64,000 nucleotides of DNA from Penelope pileata. Its lineage: Eukaryota > Chordata > Aves > Galliformes > Cracidae. The DNA is taken from positions 177,651 to 241,650 of the forward strand of contig WBMW01003931.1 in the NCBI GenBank assembly GCA_013396635.1. Reading direction: 5' to 3'. The first letter of the stretch is position 1, and each line of letters begins with the position of its first letter. Made by a program: the position numbers and the translations under genes. The notes beneath the pieces are model-generated. The model was given only the letters and a program-made list of their open reading frames with translations. It did not search any database and was not told where the DNA came from. Of the stretch, positions 1 through 13,221 are shown one piece after another.

Positions 1-366
1 GCACAAGTCCAGGTAGATGACGTCGGTTGCTCTCCCTTTATCCACTGTTGCTGTGACTCCATCATAGAAGGCCACTAGGTTTGTCAGGCACGATTTGCCC
101 TTGGTGAAGCCATGTTGGTTGCCGCCAATCACCTCATCTCGATTTTCCATGTGCCTTAGTAGAGCTTTCAGGAGGATCTGCTCCATGATCTTGCCAGGCA
201 CAGAGGTGAGACTGACCAGCCTGTAGTTTCCAGGATCATCTTTTTTCCCCTTCTTGAAAATGGGGGTTATGTTCCCCCTTTTCCAGTCAGTGGGAACTTC
301 ACCAGACTGCCATGACCTTTCAAATATGATGGATAGTGGCTTGGCAACCTCATCCGCCAGTTCCTA
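1..366 (-). mobile_element. CR1 LINE fragment, ORF2 reverse-transcriptase part, cut by the window edge
   Basis: Read on the minus strand, this encodes the N-terminal fingers/palm part of a CR1-type reverse transcriptase. Recognisable stretches in order are ADEVAKPLSIIF, SWQSGEVPTDW, PGKIMEQILL, HGFTKGKSCLTNLV and ATVDKGRATDVIYLDL. CR1 is the dominant LINE of bird genomes and copies are usually 5'-truncated. Here the 5' end of the copy is at about 366 and the 3' part continues to the left, outside the window. The reading frame is broken: a run of four A where five are expected (after the DW codons) shifts the frame, so it is a dead copy. The family call is secure. The exact 5' breakpoint is uncertain by about 10 bases. 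Confidence 0.93.
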
Positions 367-890
367 AGCAGTAATCTAGCAGCCAGGCAAACATAGGGAG
401 CAGTGGACTTTAGATAAAGCATTTTAACTGGATGTGGCAGGGAGGAAGTGTGCTTATTCAGAAGGTCCAGGAAAGCTTCATATTCCCACCCTTTGAGCAC
501 ATACATTATGGAAGAGCATTTAATTACTCAACATCGTCTCTTGCTTCCTCGGTTTCTGTCTAATTCAGTGCACAGATATGCATAGTGCTCACTTGACTGG
601 AAGATATTTAGTATTTTGTTTTATCTTTGCAGTTCAGTGTGGCTTTACACTCTCCCTCTTGCAGACCGTTTACTTGCAGCTCAGCAGACAGAATTACTGA
701 CTTCCTCATGGGCTTTGCTACAGAGCCACAGTAAAACAAAAGAAAACTGACAGAAATTTGCACTGTGTTGCAGAGGTTGACCTTAGTAATAGACTGTGTG
801 GAATATTGGATAATTGAGCTAGGCTTGAAAGTATGGCAGCAAAAAAAAAGAGAAATGCCAGTAGATAATTACCTTACATTATTAAAAAAT

Positions 891-902
891 CTCTCTCTCT
901 CT
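891..902. repeat. (CT)6 microsatellite
   Basis: Six perfect CT units following an A-rich stretch. Short and of no obvious function. Confidence 0.9.
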
Positions 903-1993
903 CAGTTAGCACCCAGCCCCAATTAATGGCTCAATTATATTTTAAAATAATTGGTTACATTTCACTAAAACTATGAATTTTTTGCATTCTCCTGTCTCCT
1001 CTCTTCTAATATATTTTTCCTCTCTATTTCAACAATAATTTGGACAATGCTCCTGCAACCCTTTCTGTTCATGTTTTCCCCTGCATCCATGTCTATCCTG
1101 CTCATGCTGGTCCTTCAGCCAACAGGCATTATCTCCACATAAAAAGTGCATCCCATGAAGCATCAGAATGCCAGATGTCATCAGATGACCAGCATGTGAT
1201 AAAAAACGTATGACAAAACCACACCAAAATGTAGATATCTCCTCTTTGATCAAGTCTATTTAAAGGAGTAGGCTTATACTAGGGCTTGAATGACCACAGC
1301 TCTCTTTCTGAAAGCAAGAGTCAAAGCACATGAAGAGCCAGTAGAAGTCATCCCATCCATTTCCTGTCTCCCTCAAGTACAATTCTTGCAAACATGCTTC
1401 TTGTATCTAACTTGCGCTGTAGTACTTTCAGGCTGAGGACTGGTAACAAAAGATGGCAAAGAAAAGAACAGAGAAGGTTTCATGTGACTCACCACGCTAG
1501 TGAAATAAATTTCAGACACCCACCTCCTTCCACTAAAGGAAACTCCCCAACAAACCTGGAAAAGGCAAAACACACAAAACGTTGCCACAGAAAAGGAAGA
1601 TAATTTTGTAAGTGTACAGATCTGCATCATTCAGACAGTGGTAGGGGCTGGGGGCAACTCAGTGGGGCCAAGGAGAACGAGAGGGTTGTGCAACAAGACC
1701 AGCTTGAAAGCTTATGTGCTTCACGTGTCATGCTACAACTCTGCTGTTCCCACCCTTCTTAGTAAACCCATGCCTTCACATCAGCAAAGGAATACAGGCT
1801 CTTTTGTCCTGGAATGTGGATTTTTTTCCTGTTTTCTCTGCATCTTTAAAGGCCAAAAGAGACCAAAAGCTCTGTAAAACACCAGCAAGAAAATTGCATC
1901 CAGTTATCCTTTTAGAGAGGTTATTAATTTCCTAATGCATTCCTCCTACACTCTGTTTCCAAAATAAAAAAGAACCCTTCTGCCTAAACGCAT

Positions 1994-2009
1994 GTTTGTT
2001 TGTTTGTTT
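1994..2009. repeat. (GTTT)4 microsatellite
   Basis: Four perfect GTTT units. Such tracts often descend from poly-A tails of old retroelements read on the other strand, but no element body is recognisable beside it. Confidence 0.9.
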
Positions 2010-4799
2010 ATCTTTGTACCCACTTTCATACACTGATCTATTAGAAGATACAATTTCCTTCTCCAGGCGATGTAGGGTCACCTTACCTCCCACTTGAGAG
2101 AAACCTGTGGAACAATTTCCCATCCTGTTAAAAATAAGTGACTTCTTTCTTGTTTAGATTTCTTTTATGGCTCCCAGCCTTGCCTGTCCCATAATTCCTT
2201 CCTGTTTCCTGATTCTGATTTCTATGCAAGCCCAGAAGAAAGTTGCCACTATTATGAACAAAGAAGAAATACATCTGAGTACTATCTCAGAATGGAGGAG
2301 ACACAAAAAAGCAACAAAACCCCAGAATAGAAAGCCAGCTCTTTTGCTGAACTGTTTCTTTTTGTACCCACGTGTACTGCAGCTCCTAAATTGCCCATGC
2401 GTCTCATCCTTCCTTGCACCTGTCTCAGCTTTCAAACCCAGCACTTCACGCAAAAGATATGCCTAACAGCATATTTGTAAGTGCTGAGAGATAAGGGGAA
2501 AAGCTGCCTCTAATGTCAAACTTGGAGGCAGGATGTCTGCAGACTGCATTTTCCCCTACAGGAACCATCCACTGCTTGTCATGCAGTGCAAGCTTCATCG
2601 TTACCACACACTCTCTACCACCGTCCTTGTAAAACAGTTCAGACAGAGGGCAATGAGCCATTTCCAAGGGAATGGGAGGGGGATCATGTACAATATCTAA
2701 GGAAACAAATGGGCAGGATGTGGAATAGATCCCGAGAGAATCCTAATCAAGACCGCATCAAACAGCTCCTCCATATGCTGAAGGAACATAACACTAAACT
2801 CTTTTTGAAGTTAGAAGCAGTGCAGTTCTTTTCTGTTATCACACAAGTAATAATCCTATGTCTCAGTGTGGGTTCTGCTAGTTTTTGTTTTTCCCCCACA
2901 CTGCAATATTTGAAGTGCTTCTTAAAAATAACAAAAGTGGGGAAATTACATTCATGGGTTTCTGTTTCAAATATTTATATATTTTTACAAAAGTTGGGGG
3001 AGGACTGCTGGGGTGTACATATAGATGCAAATAGACATCTGGGAACTGATCGAGTCATTGAATGCAGGAAAGTTTTGGCAATCAGAGTATGCATGCAGAT
3101 CTGAGCACAAAAGAAGTGGAAGAATATGTTTTTCATTGGAAGAAAGGTGGGGGAATGCAAGCAGGCAGCCAGAAACTGGAAGACGGAGACTCATCAGGCA
3201 GTTCTCCAGATTGAAGGGAAACCTGCATGTCAAGTCAGATGGTACAAGGAGGAAAGCAAGAGAACAAAACCCACAAAAAGTCAGCAAAGGCCTTTGGAGG
3301 AGAATTTCAAGCCTCACCACCACATGCAGTACAGCAGTCCCATATAATGCCAAAATACTGGGGCAGAACAGTCCTTCTCTCACCTACTAAGTGGTGCCCT
3401 GGCTCTACAGACCACAGAATCCAAATCTTGCTTGGAAGAGTTCTCAGTTCTCTCCCAAATCGTGTGAACCAGGCTAAAAGCCATGAGGGGTGCATCTGCA
3501 CTAGGAAGATCTACTGAGTGAATGTCTTGGTTTGCAGCTGCTGACCTGCTACCAGGATGGAACACATTTTGTTGGTAGCTGTCTGCTACCTGCAGGCTTG
3601 AACAGCTGGAGAAGGAGGTGGTATTCACAGGCACACAAGTGATATGTAGTCAGCTTATATTAAATGCACGTAGCCTGTGCCAGGTGACTCCCATTGTGGA
3701 AACTGTGTATTGCAGCCCAGGCCCAAGGCAAAGAGAGGGATCAGAGGCAAGTTATAGAAATCAGGATATCAGAGTTGAAAAAACACAGGTGGCAGCAAGA
3801 GACTGGGTGGGCATCTCAGCCAGGAATACTCAGAGCAGCTGGTGAAAGAGAGGCACTTCTTACCACAATCCAAAAGTCTTCTCATATCAATAAGCAAGCA
3901 ACTTTCAGACGACACTCCAAAGAGGTACCTAGAAAGCTTTCTCCTCTGGAGACTTGCTCTTTGTAACCATTCTTGCTGAAATAAAAGAAAGAGCATTCAA
4001 GATGCTTTCAGTCTGTTGTGCTTTTGAGTGTCATACTGGCAGTGGCTAATACCTGGAGGCTGTCATCATGGAAGATGTGAATTTTACTTTAATTCTCTTT
4101 GTAGTCTTAGCACCACTCAACGGTAAAAATCTCAGCAATCTATGAAAAGTTTTTGAGGGAGTTTCTTCTGGTGTACAGATATCTTCTGTTGAGGTAAGAT
4201 ACATAAGGATCTGGTCATCTGTGATAAAAGGCAGGTTTTTCTCATCTATTTCCAAAACACAGACTGGATTCCAACAAAATCAAGCTACTTTTTCAAACAA
4301 TGCAACATGCTTTCTCAATTAAACAAAGTGAATATTTCATGATAGCATCTGGCAGATGCAGAATTACAAATGACTACCACACTTGTTCGTGCTAGAAACC
4401 TCGTTCATGCCATGAGTTGAATTGTTTCTTGAGCTTATTTGAAGACAAGGTGATTTCCTTAACATGTTGCCCTTAGGACATTCAAAGTATCCATTTTACA
4501 GCGAAATCTTGTTTTATACTTTATCACAGAAGAGAGAGAAAAAAGGATCAATATATCTATTTGCTTAAATTCAAATAATATCTAAAGCTGGTGCTTGTAG
4601 ATTTTGAAAGTGAATGTACCAGGAATCCTTACTTCAAAAATACTCTTCCATATACTCTCTGTATAACCAATAAAAACACGGGGAAAAAAAATCTTCTTCA
4701 GAAACAAGAATATTAAAACGTCTATGCAGAAAACGAAGGTGCATACCAGCTAGTACCTAAAAAGAGCCAGATTTCCTATTGGATGTCTATTTTTTAAGT

Positions 4800-4825
4800 T
4801 GTGCTAAAAAGGCACTTTTAGCACA
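4800..4825. repeat. Perfect inverted repeat, 10-bp arms with a 6-base loop
   Basis: TGTGCTAAAA at 4800-4809 is followed by a six-base spacer and its exact reverse complement TTTTAGCACA at 4816-4825. The stem can extend by one wobble and one further pair. It is too short to be a typical microRNA precursor. It could be chance or a remnant of a small transposon end. Confidence 0.85.
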
Positions 4826-7800
4826 GCAACCTCCTGCACAACAAAGGCAGCAAATCTGACAGCGCTGGAACTTGCACTCATTTTAGAGGGAAAGAAGGGG
4901 GTGTTTCAGCAAGTTTCTGGTCCCACTGTGAGTTAAAATTCAATGGAAAAATCTTCTGATTGTCTGGCATGGGCTTTAATGGCTCTGTTATCATTTTACT
5001 CTTTCTATTATAACTGTAGACTTCTTCCTCAGCTTTATCATTTGATGCAATGATGCTGATGGGCCACAAAGAATTTTGATCTAGACAATTTAAACAATCA
5101 GGAGAAAAGAGCATCAGCAATAGCGGACATAGTGATTATTTAAATTTCAAGTATGGAGTGCTCTCCTCACTTCAAATCTTACTTTTATCTTCCCGTAGTA
5201 CTTTCAGCAACAGAGCTTGTATCAGATCTCCAGTAAATACAAACCAACAGGGTTCCAGTGAAGACAGTGTCTACCAGCCAGAGATTCATTCCTTATGCTA
5301 TTTAATTCTCTCAGCCCTTTGGAGAATGGCACATCCTGACCTATGTTTACCTCACCTTAACACACATTCTCACACTAAGAGAGAGTTACTTAATCATCAG
5401 CTTAAGTCCAATGGCTGAAAGGTTGGTGTCACATTTTCACAATTCTGTGATGATGTGGGGTTTTGTGTTCACTGCACCACACTCTGTGTGCTGTGAGGAG
5501 AAGGTGTCTAATGCAGCACAAGACCCTCACCTGGCACCTGTTATGATTGGAAGCAGGTATGGAAAGCATCCTCAGCCATGTAGCTATCATAAGGCTGCAC
5601 CCTTCTTGTCCCCAACAGCAGGGCAAGGCACCTCTAATGCTCTATCAGTGGTGTACCCCATATGCACCTTAAGTGATAAGGACAGCCGTGACTTTGCTCT
5701 CAGTATCCATGTGTGGAAGTAAAAGTCCTGCAATTAGGCCCTGACCTCCTCCCAGCCTCACTTCTGGGGGAACATCCACCTGCAGGGGCTCAGTGCCTCC
5801 TCTTGGATCTGTTTTCCTCACTCTCAGCTATCTTTCTGGAGCTCCCTGTCCATGGAGCAGCAGTCTGCAAATCCTCATGCAGCAGGAGAGCGCTCAGAGC
5901 TGCTTTGTGCCAGTGATTACAGAAATGTAGGCAGCACACAACTCCAGCAATGTCATTATAACTCTTTCATTTGCCAAAGGCACTCCAGCTGTGCAATGAA
6001 CTACCGGTGTGTACAGGAGAGATTTCTCCTAAAAAGCATGCTATGGCTGGGAGACCTAAAACTTTAAAATATGTCTTGCCATGATAAAAGTTAATTTGTG
6101 GTTTTGAAAAGGTTTTTTTTTTTTTAAGCTGAGAAGTCTGTTGGAAACCCCAATGGATTAGGATGCAGCCTGGTTTTGCTACAAATGAAGGAGGTACATT
6201 CTTTTATTTGTATTTCTTTTAGGAAGCCCTTAGATTGGAGCTCCAGGAAACAAGAAAGCATCTACTTAATTTTTCTACTCTAATCTTTCTGGCTCTCCGA
6301 ATAGTTTCTTTTTATTGTCCTACTTTCTTTCAGGGCATTTTTTTTCCTTTTGTGTTCCTGTAAGCCTGTTACTAAGAGTCTGAATGACTGCTACACATGA
6401 TTACAGGGACTGTGCAGATTTGATCAGATCTTGAGTCCACCAGAAATTTGAAATTCTACATAAATAATCCAGGGACATTCTGAGGCTTAGGCGAATCTCC
6501 CTAAAATATATCTAATGTTTCAGCCTCTCTAGTTTCGCTCACAATCCTCTCAAAAGCATGAAAACATGAACATGTACGTTTTTCCAGATTCTAGGAAACG
6601 CTTATGTTTCAAATTGTACCTACTTCTCACAAGAGAAGCTGAAAATTGATAATCTTTCACCAGCTGCAGCATCACTGTTCTTGGTCTCATTCACAAGAGA
6701 AATCTCATTTAGGAGCCTTATTTATATCCGAAGTATTAGGCTGGAAGTCAAGAATCTGGACTATTCTGGTTATATGGTTACTGCTGTCCTGATTAGTCTC
6801 ATGTCCATGTTCCATGAATTAGCACAGAATACAATTCTGACTGCCTTGGATCTCAGGAGCACATGAATTGCATAGACAATTGTAACAATGAACTAAAATA
6901 ACCTTTAGATCAGTCTTTCCTGTGGAGGATATTTGTTTAGTTCTGTAGTGTGTTAACCATGGATGGCTGGTGAATTCTGGCTATGGAGTATGTTGCACAG
7001 TAACAGCCAAAGAAAAGGAAAAAAAATATGAAAGATTCAGTTTGGGTCTTGGGCAGCTGGAGTCAGAGTCAGAAACGGAATTTAACATGAGTTGGAAACA
7101 GGAGCACTGGTCTTTCTTTACTTGTTCTTCTCTTAACCAGGAAATTTCTGCATAAGGAGCTGAGGAGAGTTTAATATGTTCTCTGTTAGTCCTGTGGAGT
7201 GCAGACAGAATCACAGTTGTATCACCATATGTTAATGCATTTACAGAGTACTGCATTTTAATAATATTCTGTCGCAGTGAGTGAAAATCTCGTTTGGCTG
7301 TGATTTGCATTGTGCCAGCACTAGATATTATTCTGTGTTAGGTCAAAATCAATGCTGTCACTCAAGTATCCATTTCTTTCATTACTCTAAATAGCATTTT
7401 GTCCTCATACATTGAGTCATTGCAGTACAAGTAATAATAATCAGTAAATACTTCTGTTTTATTTCAGAGTATAAACAACCCTTAAATCATTCACACTTCA
7501 CAGAACGGTAGAACCAAACAGAACAGATTTGGATGTGCTTTATTTAGCACAACTGCTATATTTTCTCCAGAAGCAATGAAAAGGGGCTATTTAGGGGAGA
7601 GGAAGAGTGGACATCATTAGGAGAGATGGACAAGGCAGCACAACACAATGGGATCATGCCCATTCAGATAACAGCCAAAAGGGAGTAGATCAACCCATCT
7701 GAATGTTGCCATCAGGCATGGGGTGAGAGGTGCCTGAACTGAACGCACTGAAAGAACAGATGTGACCAAAGTGGGGTGGTAGCACTGAATTTTATTACAC

Positions 7801-10800
7801 CATTCTCCAACTAGAATGGAAAAGAGACTGATCTGTACTTTGTGTGTCACCCAACAGCGTGAACTTGATGCTTTAAATCGTGCCTAGTGTGCTGCACACA
7901 CCATAGCTGTCTAAATAGTCTCAATAGAAAATGAGATTGACAAACTCATCTGTTGTCCCATGAACTTCTCAGATTTTAGAAAGTTCCTGCTCTTTGGTAA
8001 GGAATCTTGTGTCCACTTAACAGATTGCAACCAATCACACACCCTTGGGAAAGCAGATTATCAGACCAAAGTCTGTCCTGTGGATCAAAGAGGAGCAGAT
8101 GTGCCCTCATTGGGCCAAGAATATTGAATGACTGATTCACAGATCAAAGGCTGCTCAGTGCTTAATAGTCACATTAGTACATTTTCATATAAGAAGTAAC
8201 CTAGAAAACCTCAGCTCTCTGACTGATTAGCCTGCTCGTCCCAGAAAAATTCTTCCTTCACTCCTTTGCTCCCTGGTGGTTAGTTTGGTCTTGAATGTAG
8301 GGTACAACATCTGGCATTTTCTGGATAGAAGAAGCTGTTCCGGGCATTGCTTCATCTCATATAGACTTTGGCTATTTTTCAGAACTGTGCTACAATATGC
8401 CACTTTTCACGTGAAGAGAGAAAACAGCTTGACGTTAGTAACAGCTTGATTAAATATAAGATAGAAAAAGGCATAGGAACAGTAAAGCTGTGGAAACATT
8501 TTTCACTTCTCTCAATGAATCATGTGTCTTGCTAATCCTCACCTCCTAGACATGTCCTTCAGCTCCCAGAGTACAGGCTGGCTCACCAGTTTTGTAAAAC
8601 TTCAGCAGTTTCTACACAGGGTGCACAGAATCGTTATGTCACCTCACATTTCCTCTGGTGCCTTCATGCTCCAAGGGACATGAGGAGAGCCAGAAGTAAG
8701 TCCTAAAGCCTATTAGCTCCTTACATCTTGCATCACTTCCACACTTAGCTTGATAGGGAAGCAGGGGTCACAAACCCCAGGAAGTCAAAATTGTTGGAAC
8801 AGTTCTGACAAAGAACTTCCGTGAGAATGCTTTAAGAGCCAAAATGCTTAGTAAGGTGTGTTCCAGTTTCAAGGAAATTGGCACTGGAGAGGGTTTTCTA
8901 AGACTCTGAACTAAGCCATCAGCTCAGAGGGACTGCAGAAAGGAAGCCAAGTTGAAAAATCTGATCCTTCAATAAAAAAATGGACATTTTCCATGAATCG
9001 ATTTTATAAAATGCATTCTTAAGGATTTGTTTCTCTTTCAGTGTAGAAGGAAAATTTCAAAACCATGCAAGCAGTCATCAAAACTGCAGAAGCCGTCATG
9101 AAACATAAATTGTTTCCTGGCCAGCCTTACCTGCAAGTCTTAAAACAGCCTCAGGTTGGAGTTTTGATTTTCAAAGATGCACAGAAGTCAACAAGTGTCT
9201 TGTATATTGAGATTTCAGATCACACATCTAGTATATCTAGATCTAGCTTCTCCTGGGAAATCTGAAATGAAAGCACTTTCTGGGAAACCTTGCTGGTTTT
9301 CAGAGTCCTTCTGACCTAGCATAGGAGTGTTTAGACCATGATAAATCAGAGTAAGGCGTGTTAAGTCCCATTGTAGCCATGGTGAGCTCCATGTCCACAG
9401 CTGGATTGCAGGACTGTTCCCTTGTGATCAGAAAGAACTATGCTTTTAGTGATTCAGGTGTTGGTAGGCAGCAGGTGAATAGCTACAAGCCCTACAAATA
9501 CTATAGCAATGACCAGGAAATCATTTTCATGTTGGGAGGACAGACAAAGATTTGAAACAAGAGCTTCAAACATTTTCAGTGCTAAAATACTTTTTTTTTA
9601 AGCTCTCACTCTCTTGGGGTTTGTTTCCTTTTTTTTTTTTTCATTGTTTTTTAAACCTTGTCAATTATACCCAGCTTATAGGCCTCCAAAGACTGTAGTT
9701 ATACCCTCAATAGCTCAGGCAATTACTTGGAAGGGACAATCAAAATGAACAAATGTGCATTTCACTTTACTTCTCTGTTGACTCAGGTACTTTTGGTTTC
9801 CATGGAATCTGTGGTTTCTGGCTTTGTTAAGCCTGTTAATTTACAGCTTTGATAGCAACCAGTTTATTTTAAATGTTTGTGTTGATAGAAGTCCTAAGTC
9901 AATTACACTGGCCTGCCAAGATCTGCATGGCCTGCATGGTAAAACATACTTCAAAGAAGGTTTCCTCTGTTTTTAGACAATTGGGCAGCAAAACCAAAGG
10001 CATAATTGAAGCATTTAAACTTACTTTTGTGGAGTAGCAATTTCAAAACCCTGTTACCATGTTTTTACACTGAGATCATGCTAAAATTTAAGGATGCACT
10101 TTGATGGTGACTGGATACCTAACAAATACTTCTTTCAGATAAAAGCCAAGCATGCCTAGAAACAAATCTCTACTAGATTTTTCAGTCATACACCTAATGC
10201 ATGTTATAAAATGACTGAAAATCAAAGTCTAGACAGAGTTATCAGTTAGGAATATATTTAGTTATCTGTGACTCAACTCAGATCAGGATTCTGAGCAGGT
10301 AGCAAAAGCAAGCAAAGTGCTTCCTGAAAACCTATTTTCACTGTACCAAGGAGAAAAATCTAAATGCAATAGGTTTTCTTTAGATTTAATAAAAGTGGGA
10401 ATTGATCACATTGGTGTTTGTCCAGCATTCAGAACAGACTCAGTCTCATTATTTGCTAAATCGTTAACAGAAAAATATTTTTAAACACTTCTTACAAAAC
10501 TGGAGTAAAAAGGCAAATGAACTTGACTGACTTTGCTGCTGGATGTCTTTCAAATTTATGTCCTATGTTTCTAGCTTTTTATACACTACGAAAAAATTCC
10601 ATTGTTAGGATGCCTTGATAAAGTTCTGCTATTGAAAGTCAGTATTGTTTGAATTAAACTTTGAATTAACTTATTAGATTTCACTTGCAATATTCAGCCT
10701 ATAGTATGGGGAGGTAGACGGTATGGTCCTCAAACAGTGCAGAGGTGAATGAAGGTCTACAAAACATAGTCAGTTACTACCAAAACTAACACGCATCGCC

Positions 10801-12057
10801 CTTTATATGGCCCTTTAGAAGAAGAACTTGCAACCACTGGACAGAAATCTTTGATGTAATTTGCTTAACACATTTTATCTTCCCAGGATTAGGAGGCATG
10901 GAAAGACAGCAAGGTATGACTGAGTACTGAACTATCCATTTGAAACTGACTTGTGCATGCTTTTCTTAATCACTGGTAACCACCAATTAATGGCTGGTTT
11001 GTTTTTCCTTTTAATAGCCTGTAATTATTAGCTTCTGGTATTTAGAGAGAATTTTTTTTCCTAAACAGCATCCTGAGGCGAAAGTATTTTAAAAGCAAAT
11101 GGAATAATTATTTAAATAAAATGACTGTGCAGACACTTAGTAGAAAAGTCTTCAGTATGTGTCAAATGAATTGAATATCCATGCCAGGAAAGCTGTATTG
11201 GATATGGCTCACCACAGCTGTGAGAAAGCATTCTCAAAGCACTTCCTAGAGGATGAGACTTCATCCTTCATAACAAAGTGGCAAGCACAACAAGATTAAG
11301 GCTAACTCTGCAGTAGCAATAACCTAGTCTCTCTCAGAACAGTGCCAGTGTTCAGAGACAAAGCTTTTTAATGAAAATCACACAGGATTTCCATGAGCAG
11401 GAGGGGACATCTCTGTGTTAGGGATTCAGGCACGGCACGGCACTAGTACACCAATAGCTGCTTTGGGAGCTGGGCTGGTGTCCCCGTGCAGCAGGCATTG
11501 CTCTGCACTGCATGAGTGCAGTAGTTCAGGGCTCTCAGTGGCACTGACAGCCCCAGAGACAAATTCAGAGCTTCCATGTGTTCTTTCATCCCTCCAATTC
11601 AGGAACAGCAAAAATAATGAATATTTGCAGCAAACTCTCTAGGACCAGTTCATCAAGAGAAAATTGAATGGAAAGAAAAATCCCAGAAATATTTATCCAA
11701 TGCTTTCCAGCATGAGTGCCAAGAAGTCATGAGATGTTGTGAATAGAAAATGAAGGGAAAAAAAAATCAAACTATTAACTAGAAATTATCTTCAGTGCTC
11801 TCTCTGATGTAATTTTGAAGGACCTCTAGCTCCTTGGTGAATGAAAAGCTCCTTACATGACACGTTTCTTGCTCAGTTGCATATCTATTTTCTATTTTTG
11901 GTCTGTTTTGTTTGGTTTTTTTTTTGGTCTTATCAGCTCTAAGTTCCAAAAATAGGTGAAGAGTCCCACCAAAGATCCAGCATAACAAGATTACTCTAAA
12001 TACTAGAAAAGAAGCATCAAAAACGTGTATTATAAATAGGTTATTTCCAGCGTCCAG

Positions 12058-12070
12058 CCGCTAGAGGGGA
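12058..12070 (+). promoter_or_regulatory. CTCF-like motif
   Basis: CCGCTAGAGGGGA fits the vertebrate CTCF core (CCASYAGRKGGCR) at 11 of 13 positions, missing the third and twelfth. It lies in a locally GC-richer patch. CTCF sites set chromatin loop boundaries in vertebrates. Motif matching by eye cannot show occupancy, so this is only a candidate. Confidence 0.3.
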
Positions 12071-13221
12071 CAGGAGACACTCAGCCAGAGCAGTACAGGA
12101 GTAAACGAGCAGAAGGCAGTACACCACAAACATAATCAACTCTGAGGAAACTGTTTATCTAAAACTTCTTGGAAGGGCAAAATGGAAAACGCAGGCACAA
12201 TATAGATTTGATCTACCTGAAAAGTAAGTACCTGCACACAGTCTTCAGACCCTGTGATACAATCTTAATTTTCAAATGTGCAGGACAGGGAAGCATATAA
12301 GACTTCTGATTTAAAAATAAATAAATAAAAAAAAAAGAAAAGAGTCTGCCTGGCTTTTCTGCAGACAGAATGCTTCTGGGAGCACAGTGTAATAATTAAA
12401 TTCACACTAAAGCTCAATTCTCTAGCTGGAGAAAGCTTGGCATTTTCCTCAGACAAGAGAAACCGTAATTGGACTGACTCCTTCTCCCAAGAACTTCTTT
12501 CCAATTCAAGAAATAAAAGAAATGAATACAAAGTGATAGGACAATGTTTTGGTTTAACAACAAAAGCATACATTTATTTCCAGTAATAATCTTAACCGTT
12601 TACCATGAAAATTGCAGTTCACATTCTGTGTTCTGCAGTGAATGCGTTACACAGCTAACTAGGTCCAGTCGTGCTGGAAATTGTAACAGAAGATGAGTGC
12701 TGGGTGTGCTTGAAAACACAATACCTTAAGAATTAAAAATTCTGGCAAAAAAAATAGCAACCTGAAATTACAGTAAAAATAGTCACAGTTAATAGAATTG
12801 TAGTGATGTCAAAATATTTAACTCTGTAATTTCACAGTAGAAAAAGTTTAATTTCTCTAAAGTCACCTGAGACAAAGCCTAAAAAATGCAAATGCTCTCT
12901 GAGAAGGAGGAGGTATGAGAGGTCTAAAGGAAAAATTGGTAATGCTCAAGGGAACCCTCAGGTTTAGGTCTAAAAGTTTCAGACCATAAGAGTTTGTTCC
13001 TTACCCCAAAAATTCTGCTCTTGCCAAATTTACTCTTGCCAAACAATCTCCCAATACCTGGCCAACTGCAATTTTGGATATGTGCTCTGTCCTCAGGTTA
13101 AGAGTTGAAATCTTACCTTCTTCATGGCCTAGGCCTCTTGTTTCCCTTCTTAGCATCTTCTTTGGAGACAGTTTTCATATGTCTCCTGTTTCTTTACAGT
13201 AAGCATCACAACTGCAAAATA

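Larger units (their letters stand above)
367..13219. other. Unique intronic DNA (presumed KCNJ6 upstream intron), no gene seen
   Basis: About 12.9 kb with no exon, RNA gene or recent transposon that I can recognise. It holds short simple repeats ((CT)6 at 891-902, (GTTT)4 at 1994-2009, a T13 run at 6113-6125, T runs near 9588 and 9630), a perfect hairpin at 4800-4825, a weak RE1-like motif at 5845-5862 and a CTCF-like motif at 12058-12070. Open frames in 2.5-3.5 kb overlap on both strands, including 172 codons at 2586-3104. They show no domain or codon pattern, and I regard them as chance. Assignment to the KCNJ6 intron is inferred from the exon at 35.3 kb, not seen directly. Confidence 0.6.

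Noticed and set aside
2586..3104. 172-codon + strand ORF
   Set aside because: No domain, no codon pattern, overlapping open frames on both strands; a frame of this length is expected about once by chance in a 64 kb AT-rich window.
4796..4830. Hairpin as a microRNA precursor
   Set aside because: The stem is only 10-12 bp, far below the 25-30 bp needed for typical processing.
7617..7850. Minus-strand 77-codon ORF that looked faintly transposon-like
   Set aside because: No catalytic motif, terminal repeat or CR1/mariner block could be found.
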